Below are positions 51,301 through 60,481 of a stretch of DNA of 64,000 nucleotides, piece after piece. Below the pieces are notes generated by a model. That model searched no databases, had not been told where the DNA came from, and was given only the letters and a program-made list of their open reading frames with translations. Source of the stretch: Fasciolopsis buskii (lineage: Eukaryota > Platyhelminthes > Trematoda > Plagiorchiida > Fasciolidae); the NCBI GenBank assembly GCA_008360955.1, contig LUCM01001585.1, positions 30,985 to 94,984 of the forward strand, in the 5' to 3' direction. Position numbers and translations under genes: made by a program. Every line of letters starts with the position of its first letter. The stretch's first letter is position 1.

Positions 51301-54300
51301 ATAGTGATAGTGGGTGAAAATCTATTGAAGTTCTCGTGTGTCATTGTCCGACGTGAACAACAGGTCATGTTTTGAGATGTGTCAACATCAGAAAACCACT
51401 GTTAAATGTATTCATTGTGACACCAACACAAATTGTTCGATTTATTTCACTGAAAACCAGAATGCAAGGCTACTTAGGCAAATTGAGCCTCTAGAGTTCC
51501 TTCCAGTTACAATAGGCTGTGGGGTTCTGACTTGGATTAAATGTTTCACACCCTGGAAAGTGAAATAAATTACTACTCTCCAGCTAACGGTTTTCGTGCA
51601 AACGTTAGTGTACAAGTACTGGTGTGCAACGCTTCCAGCGTAAAACCATGAAGACATGGATAAGCCTGATATAGTAGTGAGCTGGACGACAAATTACCTT
51701 TTGCCATCCAGGTGACTAGCGCATGAAGAACATATGTTTACAATGTGCCTGCATATGTATACGAAGTGTGAAGTCGGAACGAAGGATAAAGGGGAAACAG
51801 TGGCAGTAACAAATCAAAGAAGAAGAGGAAACGGCAGAATTCACCATTAGAGCACCAGCTTTTCCAGTTTCAGTTATTCGCACTCATGCCATTACATCAG
51901 AATATGTTGGGAAAAATTGTACAGAGGGATTGGATTAGTTAGATAAAAGTATGAGCAGGGAATGGATTTGTGATGTTACATGTATACACCGAATATAGAT
52001 AGACGCGCTGTGTTAACTGGTTTGTGGTCTAAGATTCGCATTGGGACGGAGGGTGGCCATGGAAGTTGAAGGGCGACTACAAATTTTTTTTCGAATACGT
52101 CTGTGAGCAGAAACCTGCATGATTGGGTACTGGAACAAATAAGTCAATAGTGCAGTCGTTTCACACCTAGCACGGGTTAACCACACAGGGAATGTGACGC
52201 AAGCTTTCCGGACCCCGTATAGAGTCAGGGGTCAACAGTCTAAGTTGGCAAGTGTTGCGTCTTGAGCATGGCGGAAGTTGACGCTATCCGTCTCCACAAT
52301 AGTCCAGTGTGCTTGGTTGAGACTAGAAATGCTCAGTACCAGCTGCATCCATCGGCCGGCAAGAATAGAGGTGTATGACTAGAAGGTTGCCTGTCGTTAG
52401 TTTTAAATCAGAGTTTAGTCATCTCCTCTAGATTGGCTAAAAAATATCAGCCACCCAGCTGGGGAGTAATCAGAATTCATCCGTGCGTTTTGGAGGGAGC
52501 ATCTCCAGGAAGTGAATAAAGCATGACTTTACATTGGAGAAAATTTATAGCGACAGCAAAGACGAGTTTCCAGTTCTGAGCATGAAACACTGGCAGTACT
52601 GAGGCATTTGAGGGTTTCTGGAGTCTTCCAACTACAGCCTTGTAGGTGTAACCTAGATCGGAATAAGCGCTTTTTTAAAGCACTAACCTTGCATACGTTG
52701 ACAATATTTGAATTTTGCATTCTGATGATGAGGCTTGGCAACCTATTGCAAGTCAAGTAAAGAAACATCTAATGGAATAGGAAGGAAGACAATGATAAAT
52801 TCTCACATTCAACGAAAACTATCGCATCCATGTGCAAAATATACGTCCGCAGATCAGAGCAATTTTAATCCTGTTCGATGTCTTCATCTTTATAACGAGA
52901 CGTTCTCAGAGCGTTCCGAGGGGTTAAATTGTCCAAAAAAAGATCTATTTATGTAGAAAAACAGCTGATCGAAATTCGTCTGCTTTATGTGCTGCAAATG
53001 GATGATCTTATTTTTAGTTTTACAGAGAATTGTAAAAATTACTTAGATCTGTGAAGTAATATCTGTAGGCTATGTTAATGTTTCCATCGAAAGCGAAGAT
53101 TTCCTATGGTGTTCGTTCCCATCCCAGTGAGAATTATTCTACCTGATATGCACTGGGCTGCCTAGACAGATCTCGAGGCTGTTAAAATCAGATGTTCTGC
53201 TCTTATGCTTTGCGGCTGTGCTAGAAAAGTGCTCATTCTAAACCTGGATGTAACTGTGAAATTATAGCCGGAGGCTAAGAAAAAACGACCGGAGACTACC
53301 AAACGACCGCGGTGCATACAGATCCAAGTTTCCATCGGTTAGGAGTTCGATCAGTTCTTAGTGTATCTGATACTTGTTTTTATTTGATTGAGTGAGGGTT
53401 TCCAGCAGATCAAATTCAAAATAAAATAGTCAACCACTAAGTCTCGATAGAGGTCAAGGTGAACCAGAGTTCGAGAGCTGACCAAATTGCAAGAGATCTT
53501 CTCTAGAATTTATACTCTGAGCCTTTGACTGAATCAAATGACTCATGTGATTGTAAGGTGATGTGGTTGATGCACTCGTGAATAATTGCTTCTCCGTCTC
53601 GACACCAGGATCGCTGAGATGGGGCTGCATCTAACGGGTTAGAAGTATGGAGAACCCCTTGTTTGTTCCCTTTACTTTAGAGCGTCTTTGCGAGTTGACT
53701 GGCCCGTATCTATTGGGCTACTAAAGGGTGTCATCTTGAAGAGTGTTTGAGACATGGAGGTACTTACCTCGTCATCATGGCAAGGTACATAGATAAAGAG
53801 AGCAGGATCTTCTGAAGAAAAGGTAATCTTTATGATGAAAGAAACGTATAAGAGTTTCCATAGCCATATAACGATCACCACAAGTGGTTAGTATTAGCAT
53901 TTGACAGCGACAAAGTTGCTCGAGTTCGCACTTGTTTTCGTATTCAATTTCTGTCTGTTTATTTTCTTCAATGTTTTTATTATTTTGCTTAGTCGGTAAA
54001 CGCATTAAGGCTTGAAATGTTCACACATTTGGGCTGTGATATAACAAACAATGGGGGTTGAAACCATCTACCAAAAAGACCGATTCCCCGGAGACTCGGA
54101 AGAGGAACTATAAATAGGGTTGTTTTTGATGCTTCCAAATGCAAAAGACACTATTTACGCAAGGTAATCTGTCCACTTGACTCGGACAAGATTTTTGGTT
54201 ATGAAAATATTGACATTATTACAGTAAATAGAAGACAAAAGTAATGCTTCAGTTGTGTGCAAGTGCCCAAAGGACGGTCTAAAAAACGAAGGATCATATC

Positions 54301-55795
54301 TACGGCTTCCTAAGTTGGCGGCATTTGCCCTATGAAAGGTCGAAATGTATTCGTCGACAGGGTTCTTCTGTTCCTAATATCTGTAAACTCTATCTTGCAT
54401 ATGTACCTGTGTGGAAACACATGAGGCGCAGTGTGGTCGAATGAATCTAAGTTACATCAATATGGACTAGTTTTACTGTTTAGAGCATTGCCGAGCAACA
54501 AAGTCGCAAATCACAAAGTGGTTCTGAAAGAAATTGTGACTGCTTATTTTAGAAAAGGCGACGAAGAAGTGGCCAAGCTTTAAACTCATGGACGGGGTCC
54601 ACAGATGACCATTACAATATGCAGGCCCGATATTCGCTATCATAACTGATGCCATAGAAGTCATCAAATGCCTCGTTGCATTCACCGAATCGAAGCAGAC
54701 GATCTGTAGCATGCATTGAGAAAAAGTGGCCGGACTCACCGTAAACGCAGTATACTGGGGAATAGGTCGCGAGGATTTCAGTTCCAATCTTAAAAATATA
54801 AACTAGGACCGTCGTACACTGGATTTGCTTTTCGGTCCTATGCCGCAAGACATTTAAATGCTGAACCAGGCGAATATCACAACTAACTATTGTAACCGAT
54901 CTGCTGAAAACGCATAATATTCTACAGGTAAGGTCGTCATACCATTTTGGTGTGATGCCTATTGACCGACCGTATACATTTGCAAACCAAAATTTGTCTA
55001 TCATAAGGGCATATGCAACATTTATTCAAACCGTCCGCAATGGTCAGATCTGGTTGTTGCTCGTTAGATTCAAGAACGGCGACCAAGAACAAATGGGAAC
55101 AGAGACCATTTCTGGATTAAAAACCATTATCTCATTCCATCAGCCGGGGGATTTTTGTATTTCAAAGGAGATATGAAGGCAGACGGAATTCTCAAACAAA
55201 GACAACACGAAGAATAAAGAGCAAAATAAAAGAGTAAAATAATCCTGTCACCAGTGACCGTCCGAGGAAATACCAGTAGTCCAGTATGGCTGTTTTTATA
55301 AGCGAATCTCGCTGAAGTGTTTTGGTCAGCCTAAAGATGGACCCTCAGAAATATCTAAGCTGACGTGATAATTTGAGGCCCCTATGATAATAGAAAGAGT
55401 CAGAACAACATGAATGCAAAAGTAGATGAAACTCAGTCCATTAACTCACTTGGACGCGACCCGCATCGGACTTCAGTGTAGCTTCAACAACAAAATGAAA
55501 TGCGGCCAACGCACGAGCTTCGAGTCGCTGACCGTCCAAAGCTGGAAGTAGTCGCTCCAGCCAGGACTTTTCTGCGCCGATGTAGCATGAGCCACAACTT
55601 TTTGCCTTTACCTGTCCTGACTTAAAATTACTTATTCCAAGTTCATTATCTCCACTCGATTCTGGTTTACGGGTACAGGCACATGAGAATGCGGCGGTCA
55701 GCTGGTTATGGGCAAACTCGATAGGTGAGTGCGTGTCCACAAAAGGAAGCACCAACTTCAAAGTACCGGAGGCCACAACCGCATCTGACAGCTCC
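14571..55795 (-). CDS. SARM1: SARM1-like NAD+ hydrolase gene, 3' part, seven exons
   Basis: This is the gene-level entry for seven minus-strand exons: 55795-55450, 42339-42163, 36959-36835, 34400-34009, 28562-28228, 24665-24544 and 14787-14571. Every junction has AG before and GT after the exon. Intron phases (0, 0, 2, 1, 0, 2) agree across all six joins, giving an open frame of about 570 residues. By hand alignment it covers human SARM1 from roughly residue 290 to the C-terminus: last ARM repeats, SAM1, SAM2, TIR. In the known family the TIR domain hydrolyses NAD+, the SAM domains build the octamer and the ARM domain holds the enzyme off; it acts in axon degeneration and innate immune signalling. 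The N-terminal ARM exons were not found up to 64000. Introns of 2.4-13.1 kb are filled with transposable elements. Confidence 0.95.
14788..17530 (-). other. SARM1: SARM1 last intron, proximal part
   Basis: Intron sequence without recognised repeats. Confidence 0.6.
17531..17837 (+). mobile_element. SINE unit lacking the ribozyme
   Basis: Head, promoter (A box at about 17702-17712, B box near 17750) and tail are present. After GCGGGCG (about 17773) the sequence jumps to TTGAGCGATG, so roughly 115 bases with the whole hammerhead are deleted. It is the first unit of the tandem array that continues to 18816. No left inverted arm is present. Confidence 0.82.
17894..18048 (+). mobile_element. Partial SINE unit, C/G-swapped 3' arm
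   Basis: This is the 3' part of the element only, starting just after the ambiguous base at 17892. It is almost identical to the 3' part of the next unit (18302-18454) and shares its G-to-C changes. The ribozyme core reads CTCATCA instead of CTGATGA, so it is dead. Confidence 0.8.
18049..18454 (+). mobile_element. Full 406-bp SINE unit in tandem, C/G-swapped
   Basis: Starts TGTACCAAGTAATCAAGC and ends CTCCTACTACTAAAA; the same start recurs 406 bases later. The tRNA-like region is at about 18233-18315 with A box TAGCGTAATGG intact. Compared with the 7.4-kb copy, the 3' arm shows 14 G-to-C changes and only about five others. The ribozyme core is lost (CTCATCA). Confidence 0.83.
18455..18816 (+). 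mobile_element. Last SINE unit of the tandem array, ribozyme intact
   Basis: The 5' half carries the same C/G-swapped state as the unit before. From about 18620 on the sequence returns to the normal state. About 16 bases after the B box are missing. The tail is lost after CATGAAAAC. Confidence 0.82.
18711..18755 (+). ncRNA. Hammerhead ribozyme, intact core
   Basis: CTGATGA at 18717-18723, GAAA, ACAG/CTGT and GUA are intact. Stem I is ACACTG/CAGTGC, so the outermost pair is an A-C mismatch and five pairs remain. Confidence 0.83.
18817..20149 (-). other. SARM1: SARM1 last intron, between SINE array and inverted repeat
   Basis: No identifiable content except the direct-repeat partner at 20080-20145. 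Confidence 0.55.
20150..21401 (+). repeat. Left arm of a very large inverted repeat
   Basis: About 1.25 kb whose reverse complement recurs at about 22936-24355. Homology is continuous with many small differences, for example the segments around TCAGCTCGTTATCCAGATTC (20180), CGCGAATTCGATAGCTAG (20406) and GAAATTTCTTATTGATTACG (21003). Bases 21080-21310 are strikingly GC-rich. A segment near 20780-20852 also resembles 20080-20145 as a direct repeat. Confidence 0.88.
21402..22935 (-). pseudogene. Decayed LINE reverse transcriptase in the spacer of the inverted repeat
   Basis: Read on the minus strand: [19 protein letters not shown] (near 22770), then [20 protein letters not shown] (near 22530), FADD at 22414-22403 (the catalytic Asp pair) and, around 22140-22030, a thumb-like stretch resembling RIYRAAV...WPLGVED. 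Several stops and frame changes interrupt it. No endonuclease domain is seen; the right arm occupies the place where it would lie. It is an APE-class non-LTR element remnant; the clade (RTE or CR1) cannot be set by eye. Confidence 0.82.
22936..24355 (-). repeat. Right arm of the very large inverted repeat
   Basis: This is the reverse complement of 20150-21401, with a few insertions (for example about 35 bases near 24303-24337). It ends about 190 bases before the SARM1 exon at 24544. No target-site duplication was found. Confidence 0.86.
24544..24665 (-). CDS. SARM1: SARM1 exon: TIR catalytic glutamate
   Basis: This 122-base exon is too short to stand out as an open frame. It was found by looking for the missing middle of the TIR domain. 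It has acceptor TTATAATCCAG and donor GTAAA|GTAAGT, phase 0 in and phase 2 out. It starts [15 protein letters not shown] and continues through [14 protein letters not shown] to YNAV, against human EIVTALSCGKNIVPI, GFEWPEPQVLPEDM and FNGI. Its first codon, GAG at 24665-24663, is the equivalent of human E642, the catalytic glutamate of the NADase. The C649 equivalent is Ser. A large inverted repeat ends less than 200 bases downstream. Confidence 0.95.
24666..28227 (-). other. SARM1: SARM1 intron
   Basis: Intron within the TIR domain. Only a (GA)n run was recognised. A + frame at 27136-27345 has no known domain. Confidence 0.6.
26186..26229. repeat. (GA)n microsatellite
   Basis: Mostly perfect GA run inside a SARM1 intron; it explains the Arg/Glu- and Ser/Leu-repeat frames here. 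Confidence 0.95.
28228..28562 (-). CDS. SARM1: SARM1 exon: N-terminal two thirds of TIR domain
   Basis: This exon encodes 111 codons after two leading bases; the donor is [29 protein letters not shown] aligns with human [20 protein letters not shown] and contains the BB-loop region. Further on are [18 protein letters not shown] and DWVH. By this alignment the equivalents of human Y568, R569, R570, D594, G601, C629 and W638 are kept, while E599 is Pro and C635 is Gly. The acceptor ATCATGAAG is weak in pyrimidines, but it is the site that keeps frame with the phase-1 donor at 34009. About 25 residues between SAM2 and TIR are not conserved with human. Confidence 0.93.
30985..31010. repeat. (TTG)n / (TCG) trinucleotide repeat
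   Basis: Run of GTT and GTC triplets in the SARM1 intron between 34009 and 28562. Confidence 0.85.
31303..31347 (+). pseudogene. Possible decayed gag zinc-knuckle
   Basis: [15 protein letters not shown] has the spacing of a CX2CX4HX4C retroelement knuckle, but the His and last Cys positions are both Phe. It is a relic at best, and nothing recognisable as protease or RT follows. Confidence 0.3.
34009..34400 (-). CDS. SARM1: SARM1 exon: end of SAM1, linker insertion, SAM2
   Basis: This 392-base exon starts at the acceptor CTGCTTTTCAG; the upstream in-frame ATG at about 34417 lies in the intron. [11 protein letters not shown] and [15 protein letters not shown] match human ANYSTCDRSNL and YTYGLVSCGLDRSLL, and HRARILSA matches HRARILTA at the end of SAM2. 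Between the two SAM domains is an extra segment of about 55 residues, rich in Ser, Thr, Ala and Pro, absent from the human protein and probably a flexible loop. The best donor is CAGT|GTGAGT, leaving phase 1. A weaker GT two bases upstream would not keep the frame. Confidence 0.93.
35380..36615 (+). pseudogene. LINE reverse transcriptase and 3' end, decayed
   Basis: In several frames: [20 protein letters not shown] (35460-35520), NVRQGC at 35617-35634, then about 35.9-36.3 kb [16 protein letters not shown] residues, [13 protein letters not shown] and GLGHVSR, matching the thumb and C-terminus of trematode APE-class LINEs. The palm with its Asp pair is missing or destroyed. The 3' end carries a short run of ACTGA units (36596-36615), the kind of microsatellite tail seen in RTE-type elements. 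It lies antisense to SARM1 in the intron 36835-34400. Confidence 0.78.
36835..36959 (-). CDS. SARM1: SARM1 exon: core of SAM1
   Basis: This 125-base exon encodes 41 codons plus two bases (phase 2 at its end). The acceptor is TTCTCTTAG and the donor ATGAG|GTAAGA. It reads [20 protein letters not shown] and aligns without gaps to human [20 protein letters not shown], the SAM1 helices whose surfaces make the octamer in the known structure. The last bases plus one base from the next exon complete an Arg codon, giving [14 protein letters not shown] against human ITRKR-FFRELTELK. Confidence 0.95.
36960..38934 (-). other. SARM1: SARM1 intron, proximal part
   Basis: No recognised repeat or exon. Confidence 0.55.
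38935..40850 (-). pseudogene. LINE with endonuclease and reverse transcriptase, broken, spans the gap
   Basis: On the minus strand, 40765-40345 encodes an APE endonuclease start (VTFNV, then QETQ, then [11 protein letters not shown]). The gap 39669-40344 hides the middle. From 39545 it reads [19 protein letters not shown], then a stop replaces Tyr of the YADD box (stop at 39412-39410, followed by AED), then [17 protein letters not shown]. The segment between the last palm motif and the [17 protein letters not shown] end (near 39135) is shortened. It ends near GWAPRDED at about 38960. It is clearly inactive and lies in sense with SARM1 in the intron 42163-36959. Confidence 0.83.
39669..40344. 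other. Assembly gap
   Basis: 676 N bases inside the LINE. The very long open frames that seem to cross it contain no sequence information. Confidence 1.
40851..42162 (-). other. SARM1: SARM1 intron, distal part
   Basis: Minus frames at 41081-40857 and 41587-41335 are unidentified; they could be the decayed 5' region of the LINE that ends at 38935. Confidence 0.4.
42163..42339 (-). CDS. SARM1: SARM1 exon: end of ARM domain and start of SAM1
   Basis: This exon has 59 codons, phase 0 at both ends. The acceptor is TGCTTTTACAG and the donor CGT|GTGAGT. The motif [13 protein letters not shown] aligns with human ALRLLGEEVPRPI, the ARM-SAM junction. [16 protein letters not shown] then opens SAM1, matching human SVPSWKEAEVQTWLQQ. 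The intron before it, about 13.1 kb back to 55450, is the longest in the gene and carries a LINE fragment and a truncated SINE. Confidence 0.94.
42340..45607 (-). other. SARM1: Part of the 13.1-kb SARM1 intron
   Basis: No recognised repeat other than (TA)n at 45342-45380. An exon-like minus segment ending near 43890 is discussed among rejected items. Confidence 0.55.
45342..45380. repeat. (TA)n microsatellite
   Basis: Longest TA run in the window, in the 13.1-kb SARM1 intron. Confidence 0.95.
45608..45727 (-). mobile_element. 5'-truncated SINE fragment
   Basis: The minus strand begins with the ribozyme core CTGATGATTCC and ends with the usual tail (CTCCTGCTACTAA). Everything upstream of the core, including stem I's 5' strand and the promoter, is missing. 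GAAAC, ACAG/CTGT and GUA remain, so only the 5' strand of stem I stops it being a ribozyme. Confidence 0.83.
46600..47070 (+). pseudogene. LINE C-terminal fragment
   Basis: [18 protein letters not shown], then [19 protein letters not shown] and, after stops, [12 protein letters not shown] and [11 protein letters not shown]. These match the region after the RT palm in trematode APE-class LINEs. Two stops interrupt it. It is antisense to SARM1 in the intron 55450-42339. Confidence 0.78.
47071..55449 (-). other. SARM1: Part of the 13.1-kb SARM1 intron
   Basis: Frames up to about 130 codons occur (for example 48352-48699 +, 55004-54612 -) but none matches a known domain and the SARM1 frame joins across them. 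Confidence 0.5.
50528..50543. repeat. (TA)n microsatellite
   Basis: Short alternating AT run. Confidence 0.88.
55450..55795 (-). CDS. SARM1: SARM1 exon: C-terminal ARM repeats
   Basis: This internal exon encodes 115 residues plus one leading base. The acceptor is TTCATATTCTAG before 55795 and the donor CAA|GTGAGT after 55450. Residues reading [11 protein letters not shown] and [11 protein letters not shown] align with the human segments RSGTLALVEPL and LEAQCIGAFYL. Between them is an insertion of about 35 residues, rich in Cys, Ser and Lys, that the human protein lacks. The exon ends GRVQ in phase 0 and runs directly into VFYEINAV of the next exon, matching human GKTKVFSDIGAI. It begins with the third base of a split codon, so at least one earlier exon must exist. 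Confidence 0.93.
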
Positions 55796-58144
55796 CTAGA
55801 ATATGAAGCGATATGAGGTGAATCAGACGTGAAATTTGTCTGACACTGTTGACTTTCACGAAGAAGAAATTCAGTTAATGGTGACTGATATTGTCTTTGT
55901 GGATTAAAAAAACTGTGTGGATGGAAAGTTTATATACTTTTAATTATCACAGAAATATCCCCTAACAGGTACCACATTGATATTTACGTAAAAGTGTCAT
56001 AATGCTTGCACAAAACCAAGAGTCGATCGAGAGAATTAATTTTTTGGAAGTCAAGCTGGGTGGATATACCCAAAGGCGTATCACGATCGGCTGAACTACA
56101 GTCAAATTGTCAGGATGATGCCGTCAGGTTTGTCACTACTGAAAAACCCAGGAGGACAATAAAAATGGACCCGTTGATGGCCTGGTACATTACGATAGCA
56201 AGCACAGAACTTCAGAATTATCACCTTACGACAGAAGAGTCTGCTTGCATGGCACATGGTAATAAGAAACAGCTCTATTAGAAATGATTTAAATGGCCGA
56301 CGATCCAGTTTTCGTTGTTAAACATTATTTCTAACATCAGATGGTTTTATACTTGTCCATTTTATCAAAACTATACTGTCTGTCTGAATGGGGACAAAGT
56401 GACGGAAGACTGCCTCAGCCTATTGCGAAAGGATTTTTTCAAGCAATTCCAGCTCCTGAATCATCACTGAAAATTATGAAAAAACTATACCGCTGTCTTA
56501 CTTTCCCATCGCGAGAATTTTCAGCGAGCAAGAAACACCAGTCATACGTATTCATGATTTTTAGTGGTGAATCGGCTGTACGAATCATCACTTGATAACC
56601 AAGCAAAACGAATTCCTAAATACACGAAAGGCGCTACATTTCAAAGGCTTAATTTTCGACTGCATGACGCCAAAGTGTTAAACTGCAGAGAAATGACTGA
56701 AACGGGAAAAAGAAGTGAAGTGCGTTGGCAAAGAATAGATGTACCTTTTGCCTTGATAGGCTAACCACTTGGTCTATCGATCTTAGTTGAATCTATCGAT
56801 CGCGAGTCTTTAAGTGAGTAGCTTGCCAAATGATCTGCACAGGTTTGAAGTTTCTGGTAGAACAGAATTTTCCGTTAAAATGCAGTGGATGACAAATTTT
56901 ACGAAAGAGTCATTAAAAACCAGCATCCTTTTGTATGTTAATGGCTCGATACGGAAAAAGTACAAGGGGTTTCGATGACGATAGGCTCCGTTGGACGAAG
57001 GTGAAATCATATGGACAACCAAACACGCATGTCACTTCAAATGCTTCAAAATTGCTCTCACATACATCGGCAGGCGAGCAATGTTTTCGAACTCCAACAC
57101 AAGGCGAAAAGTGGCGATAGCACTCATTTTCTTCGTTGTCTGTCACTTGAAATTAAGATCGATACACTCACTACGGCGTTCCAAAAACAAATATCAACGA
57201 GATAGTTTGTCATTTTTAAAAGACCAGTCTTATGGTTTGATTATCTTCATACATTTTAGCTAACTTTTCTGCTGCTCTACCAGATCAGTGCACGGTAACA
57301 GGTAGTGCTATCACAGCGTAAGTCACGTAAATCACCAACCTACGATACGGAGAAAAGAAACGATCCACTGCATAGGGTTCTCAGTTGTAGGAAATCCCTA
57401 TCAAAAGATAATGAAACGAAAGGCGAAAGCACCACTATTGTTGGCTTCACAAGTGTAAGTAAGGACGTTGTGTTTATCCAGCTTATAGTCAGTTTATAAC
57501 AAGCACTTGATACAAAGTCCTACTTAATTGATTGTTATTCTTACCTGAATGGTTACACATGCGTTAACTCAAGTCAGGATCGGACTGTACAGTATGAGCC
57601 CAATGCAAACTGGATCAGATCCAATTTATTTTTGACCGGTGAAACTACTTTCAGCTAGTAATTTGGAAACGAATGATATCAATGATTACTATTTTGATTT
57701 ATAAAAGGTTCGCTTCTAATTTGGCGAATAGAGGCCGGTTTAACCGTAAAATAGTTAAAACAAAAACCAGTGTGCATTTAATCAAGAAGCAAAAGTCAAA
57801 TAACGCGGCTATTTCATCTTTGCTGGGAGCCATTAACACATACCCGTCAAGCGCAAAGTGGATGCTCAACCTTACAGTTTGTAATATTGAACGATACCCA
57901 TCAAAAATATGTTCGTTTTGCTAATGAATGAGAAGTTTGTCCATTTTGTTGCTGTTTATACAGTAGGTCTTTCATTTTCCGGTAAGAGAGTATGACGGGG
58001 GTTACGGCGTTCGCCGCGCAAACTAGTAACGAATATAAAAAGCCGATTCATAAACAAAATTTTGACTGATGTCAGGGAAAACTCCGCATTGATGCTGCTA
58101 CATCGCAAAACAAGTGATTATTTCGGATATGGTCGATTCTAAAT
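55796..58144 (-). other. Probable SARM1 intron upstream of the ARM exon
   Basis: The exon at 55795 begins inside a codon, so this must be intron or contain an earlier exon. I could not find an ARM-like exon here. Confidence 0.5.
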
Positions 58145-58156
58145 ACTTCTGGTTTT
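58145..58156. repeat. Left target-site duplication of the 58-kb SINE
   Basis: 11 of 12 bases match 58584-58595. Confidence 0.75.
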
Positions 58157-58583
58157 CATGAAATAATTCACCATGTGATATAACCGCTCAACTCACCATT
58201 AGGAAACCATGGGAGCACTATGCGGCTGTTTCAAACTTGTTAGGAATCATCAGCAGTGCATATCCAACGCACCCGATTGCTGTACGCTAGCGGTCCACGA
58301 CCGCGAAAATTAGTGACGGATAGGTGCAACATGGTCATCTGGTGAAATTCAACAAACCGTTCAGAGCCTGTCCGGTAACGTAATGGTTAAGGCGTTCCAC
58401 TCAGAATCGTTCGTCCCGGGTTCGCGTCGTAGTTCGAGCGTGGTGGATATGCACTGCTGGTGATTCCTAACAAGGATGAAACAGCCGAACAGTGCCCCCA
58501 TGGTTTCCTAATGGTGAGTTGAGCGGTGATATCACCTGGTGAATTATTTCATGAAAACCTCCAGTCTCCTACCACTAACATAC
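58157..58583 (+). mobile_element. Second complete foldback SINE, ribozyme degraded
   Basis: Left arm 58157-58275 starts CATGAAATA, exactly the left boundary of the 0.95-kb copy. The right arm is about 58434-58553, and the tail ends CTCCTACCACTAA. The head between the arms is short, so the element is about 427 bp. Flanks ACTTCTGGTTTT (58145-58156) and ACTTCTCGTTTT (58584-58595) form a 12-bp duplication with one mismatch. The A box is TAACGTAATGG and the B-box region GGTTCGCGTCG. Both ribozyme copies are mutated. Confidence 0.87.
58451..58495 (+). ncRNA. Hammerhead relic
   Basis: Stem I GCACTG/CAGTGC is intact, but the core reads CTGGTGA (invariant A lost) and stem III plus cleavage site read CAGCCGAA. 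Expected to be inactive. Confidence 0.7.
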
Positions 58584-58595
58584 ACTTCTCGTTTT
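58584..58595. repeat. Right target-site duplication of the 58-kb SINE
   Basis: 11 of 12 bases match 58145-58156. Confidence 0.75.
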
Positions 58596-60481
58596 AGTGA
58601 AACAGGTTCACATTTAATAATCAGCGATTATGATCGCTTTATTTTGGTTAATGTTAACCCATACAAAGTGCAAAACTGAAATATTTTACAGTTTTGTATA
58701 GAATTTTGACAGAAACACTGTTTTAATTCACAACGAAGCACTTGATTTTGTTGAAAGCCATTTCGCAATCTCAGACGATTGGTATTTAATGCTGATAACG
58801 ATAGCATGTAAATTGTATCCACAGCAGTTCGCTATCATCCAGGAAGAATCGGGACCACCGAGGATCATCACAAAGCTCAAGCGTGAACAGAAACGACAGA
58901 ATACTCACAATAAACAAAACTAGGGTATTTACTGTGCCAGCAGACTGTTATTTGTGGAACAGGTTTCCCAACTGCGTGTTGGTTACCAAGACCCATGATC
59001 ATTATAGATCAAGGATAAGATAATCTGTCCGATAAGTGTACAGTTGTCGGTTTGATCCCATGTAACGGTATCGAAATTTCAGTACGAGAAGAGTAAGTGG
59101 TTTTTCGTTCCGTAGAAGACTGTATCGAAAAAAATGGATAATGTCGGCAAATAAATAAATTTTGAAACCGAATAGCATTTGGGACGAACAACAGTGGGGG
59201 AGCTTTTTCACAAAGTTGATGATGTAATCTGTTTACTTAGTGTTCGTAACAAAGTGAGAGGTCAACATGATTCTCATATTGTTTGCACTAATGCATTTTG
59301 TGTCAGAAAGACAAGCTAATGATATCACGAAGTCCCAAGCATCTGTCATGTACAACAAATCCCCTGTTCAGATCGAAACTTTCTAAGCAATTCAGTCACT
59401 GTAGTGAAACAAACGAGGTTACTGGACTCCCATCTGCCAGTTATCCAAAAGAACGAAACAGCGGGCAATTACTAAAATTTTTATCAGATCGACTAAGAAT
59501 AGCAGCAGAATACATTTTCAACACCAAGATTTGTGGACTAAAATAAAGTGATCTTGGTAATTTTAAGGCGAAATCGTAAAAGTGAAGGCAGGCGACTGAT
59601 TATCATCTGCAGTTTAAGAAAGTAGAAATTTTGCGTTCACCAGTGATTTGTTTCGTCGTTGATCATCTCGGCAATCTAGAAATTCTAGTCTCGGAATGGT
59701 GTTATGTGGGTTTCCATTTCCATTAATCATCTTGACGATAAGTCTCAAGTAGGCAAACACGCTGTTTACTTACAAAACTGGCATGCACGGGGACCGAAAA
59801 GAAGTAAACAAACCACCAAACTCTGAGGAAAACAATTTGGTGACACTAAGAAGAGGAACACACTCAACACGAATTTATAGTCCCGGAACTTTTAAGCAAT
59901 CGATTGATCGATCGATGCAAGGAAGAAAAGCCACGAAAGTCACCAATGGTAGCAGAATTGCAATTTCTGGCACTCGACAATGTGTGGAAAAAATGAAATT
60001 TACATAGTTATGCATATAATGTGATAGGCCGGTGATTTTTATATCTTCAGTTTAAGCTCTCAGGTGATAAAGATTTTGAAACCGGTTTCACAAACGAGCT
60101 ATACAAAAGAAACAATGGGGCGCTTAAAAAAGTGCTTCTTGAAACATGCACACCAGTTTGATCTTCGTCCGGTTTGACTTAGCCACAAATAAACAACGAC
60201 CTAGTTCGCACAAATGGAAGAAAGTCTTAAATCCACCTCCACCTTCTATTAATGCGCAAATTTCTGTCCATGAGAGTAGCACCTCCACAATTAACTGTAT
60301 TAGCATGGAAGGCAGTAGCCGGATAGACTCAAGCTTACTTTGATTTTTAAGCTTTTAGCAGCTGCGAGAGCCTGATACCAGGCTCAAACCAGAAGTTAAA
60401 CCCTATAACCAATGATCAAACTGCGACGCTTCCTAAGGGTTCCATGGACGCCATTTAAAGTTAACTGAACACTTGGAATAT
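58596..60481. other. No gene recognised
   Basis: Short frames only. Confidence 0.5.

Noticed and set aside
54612..55004. 130-codon minus frame with a possible donor near 54740.
   Set aside because: It lies in the intron between two exons that align contiguously to SARM1; no known domain; overlapping frames are equally open.
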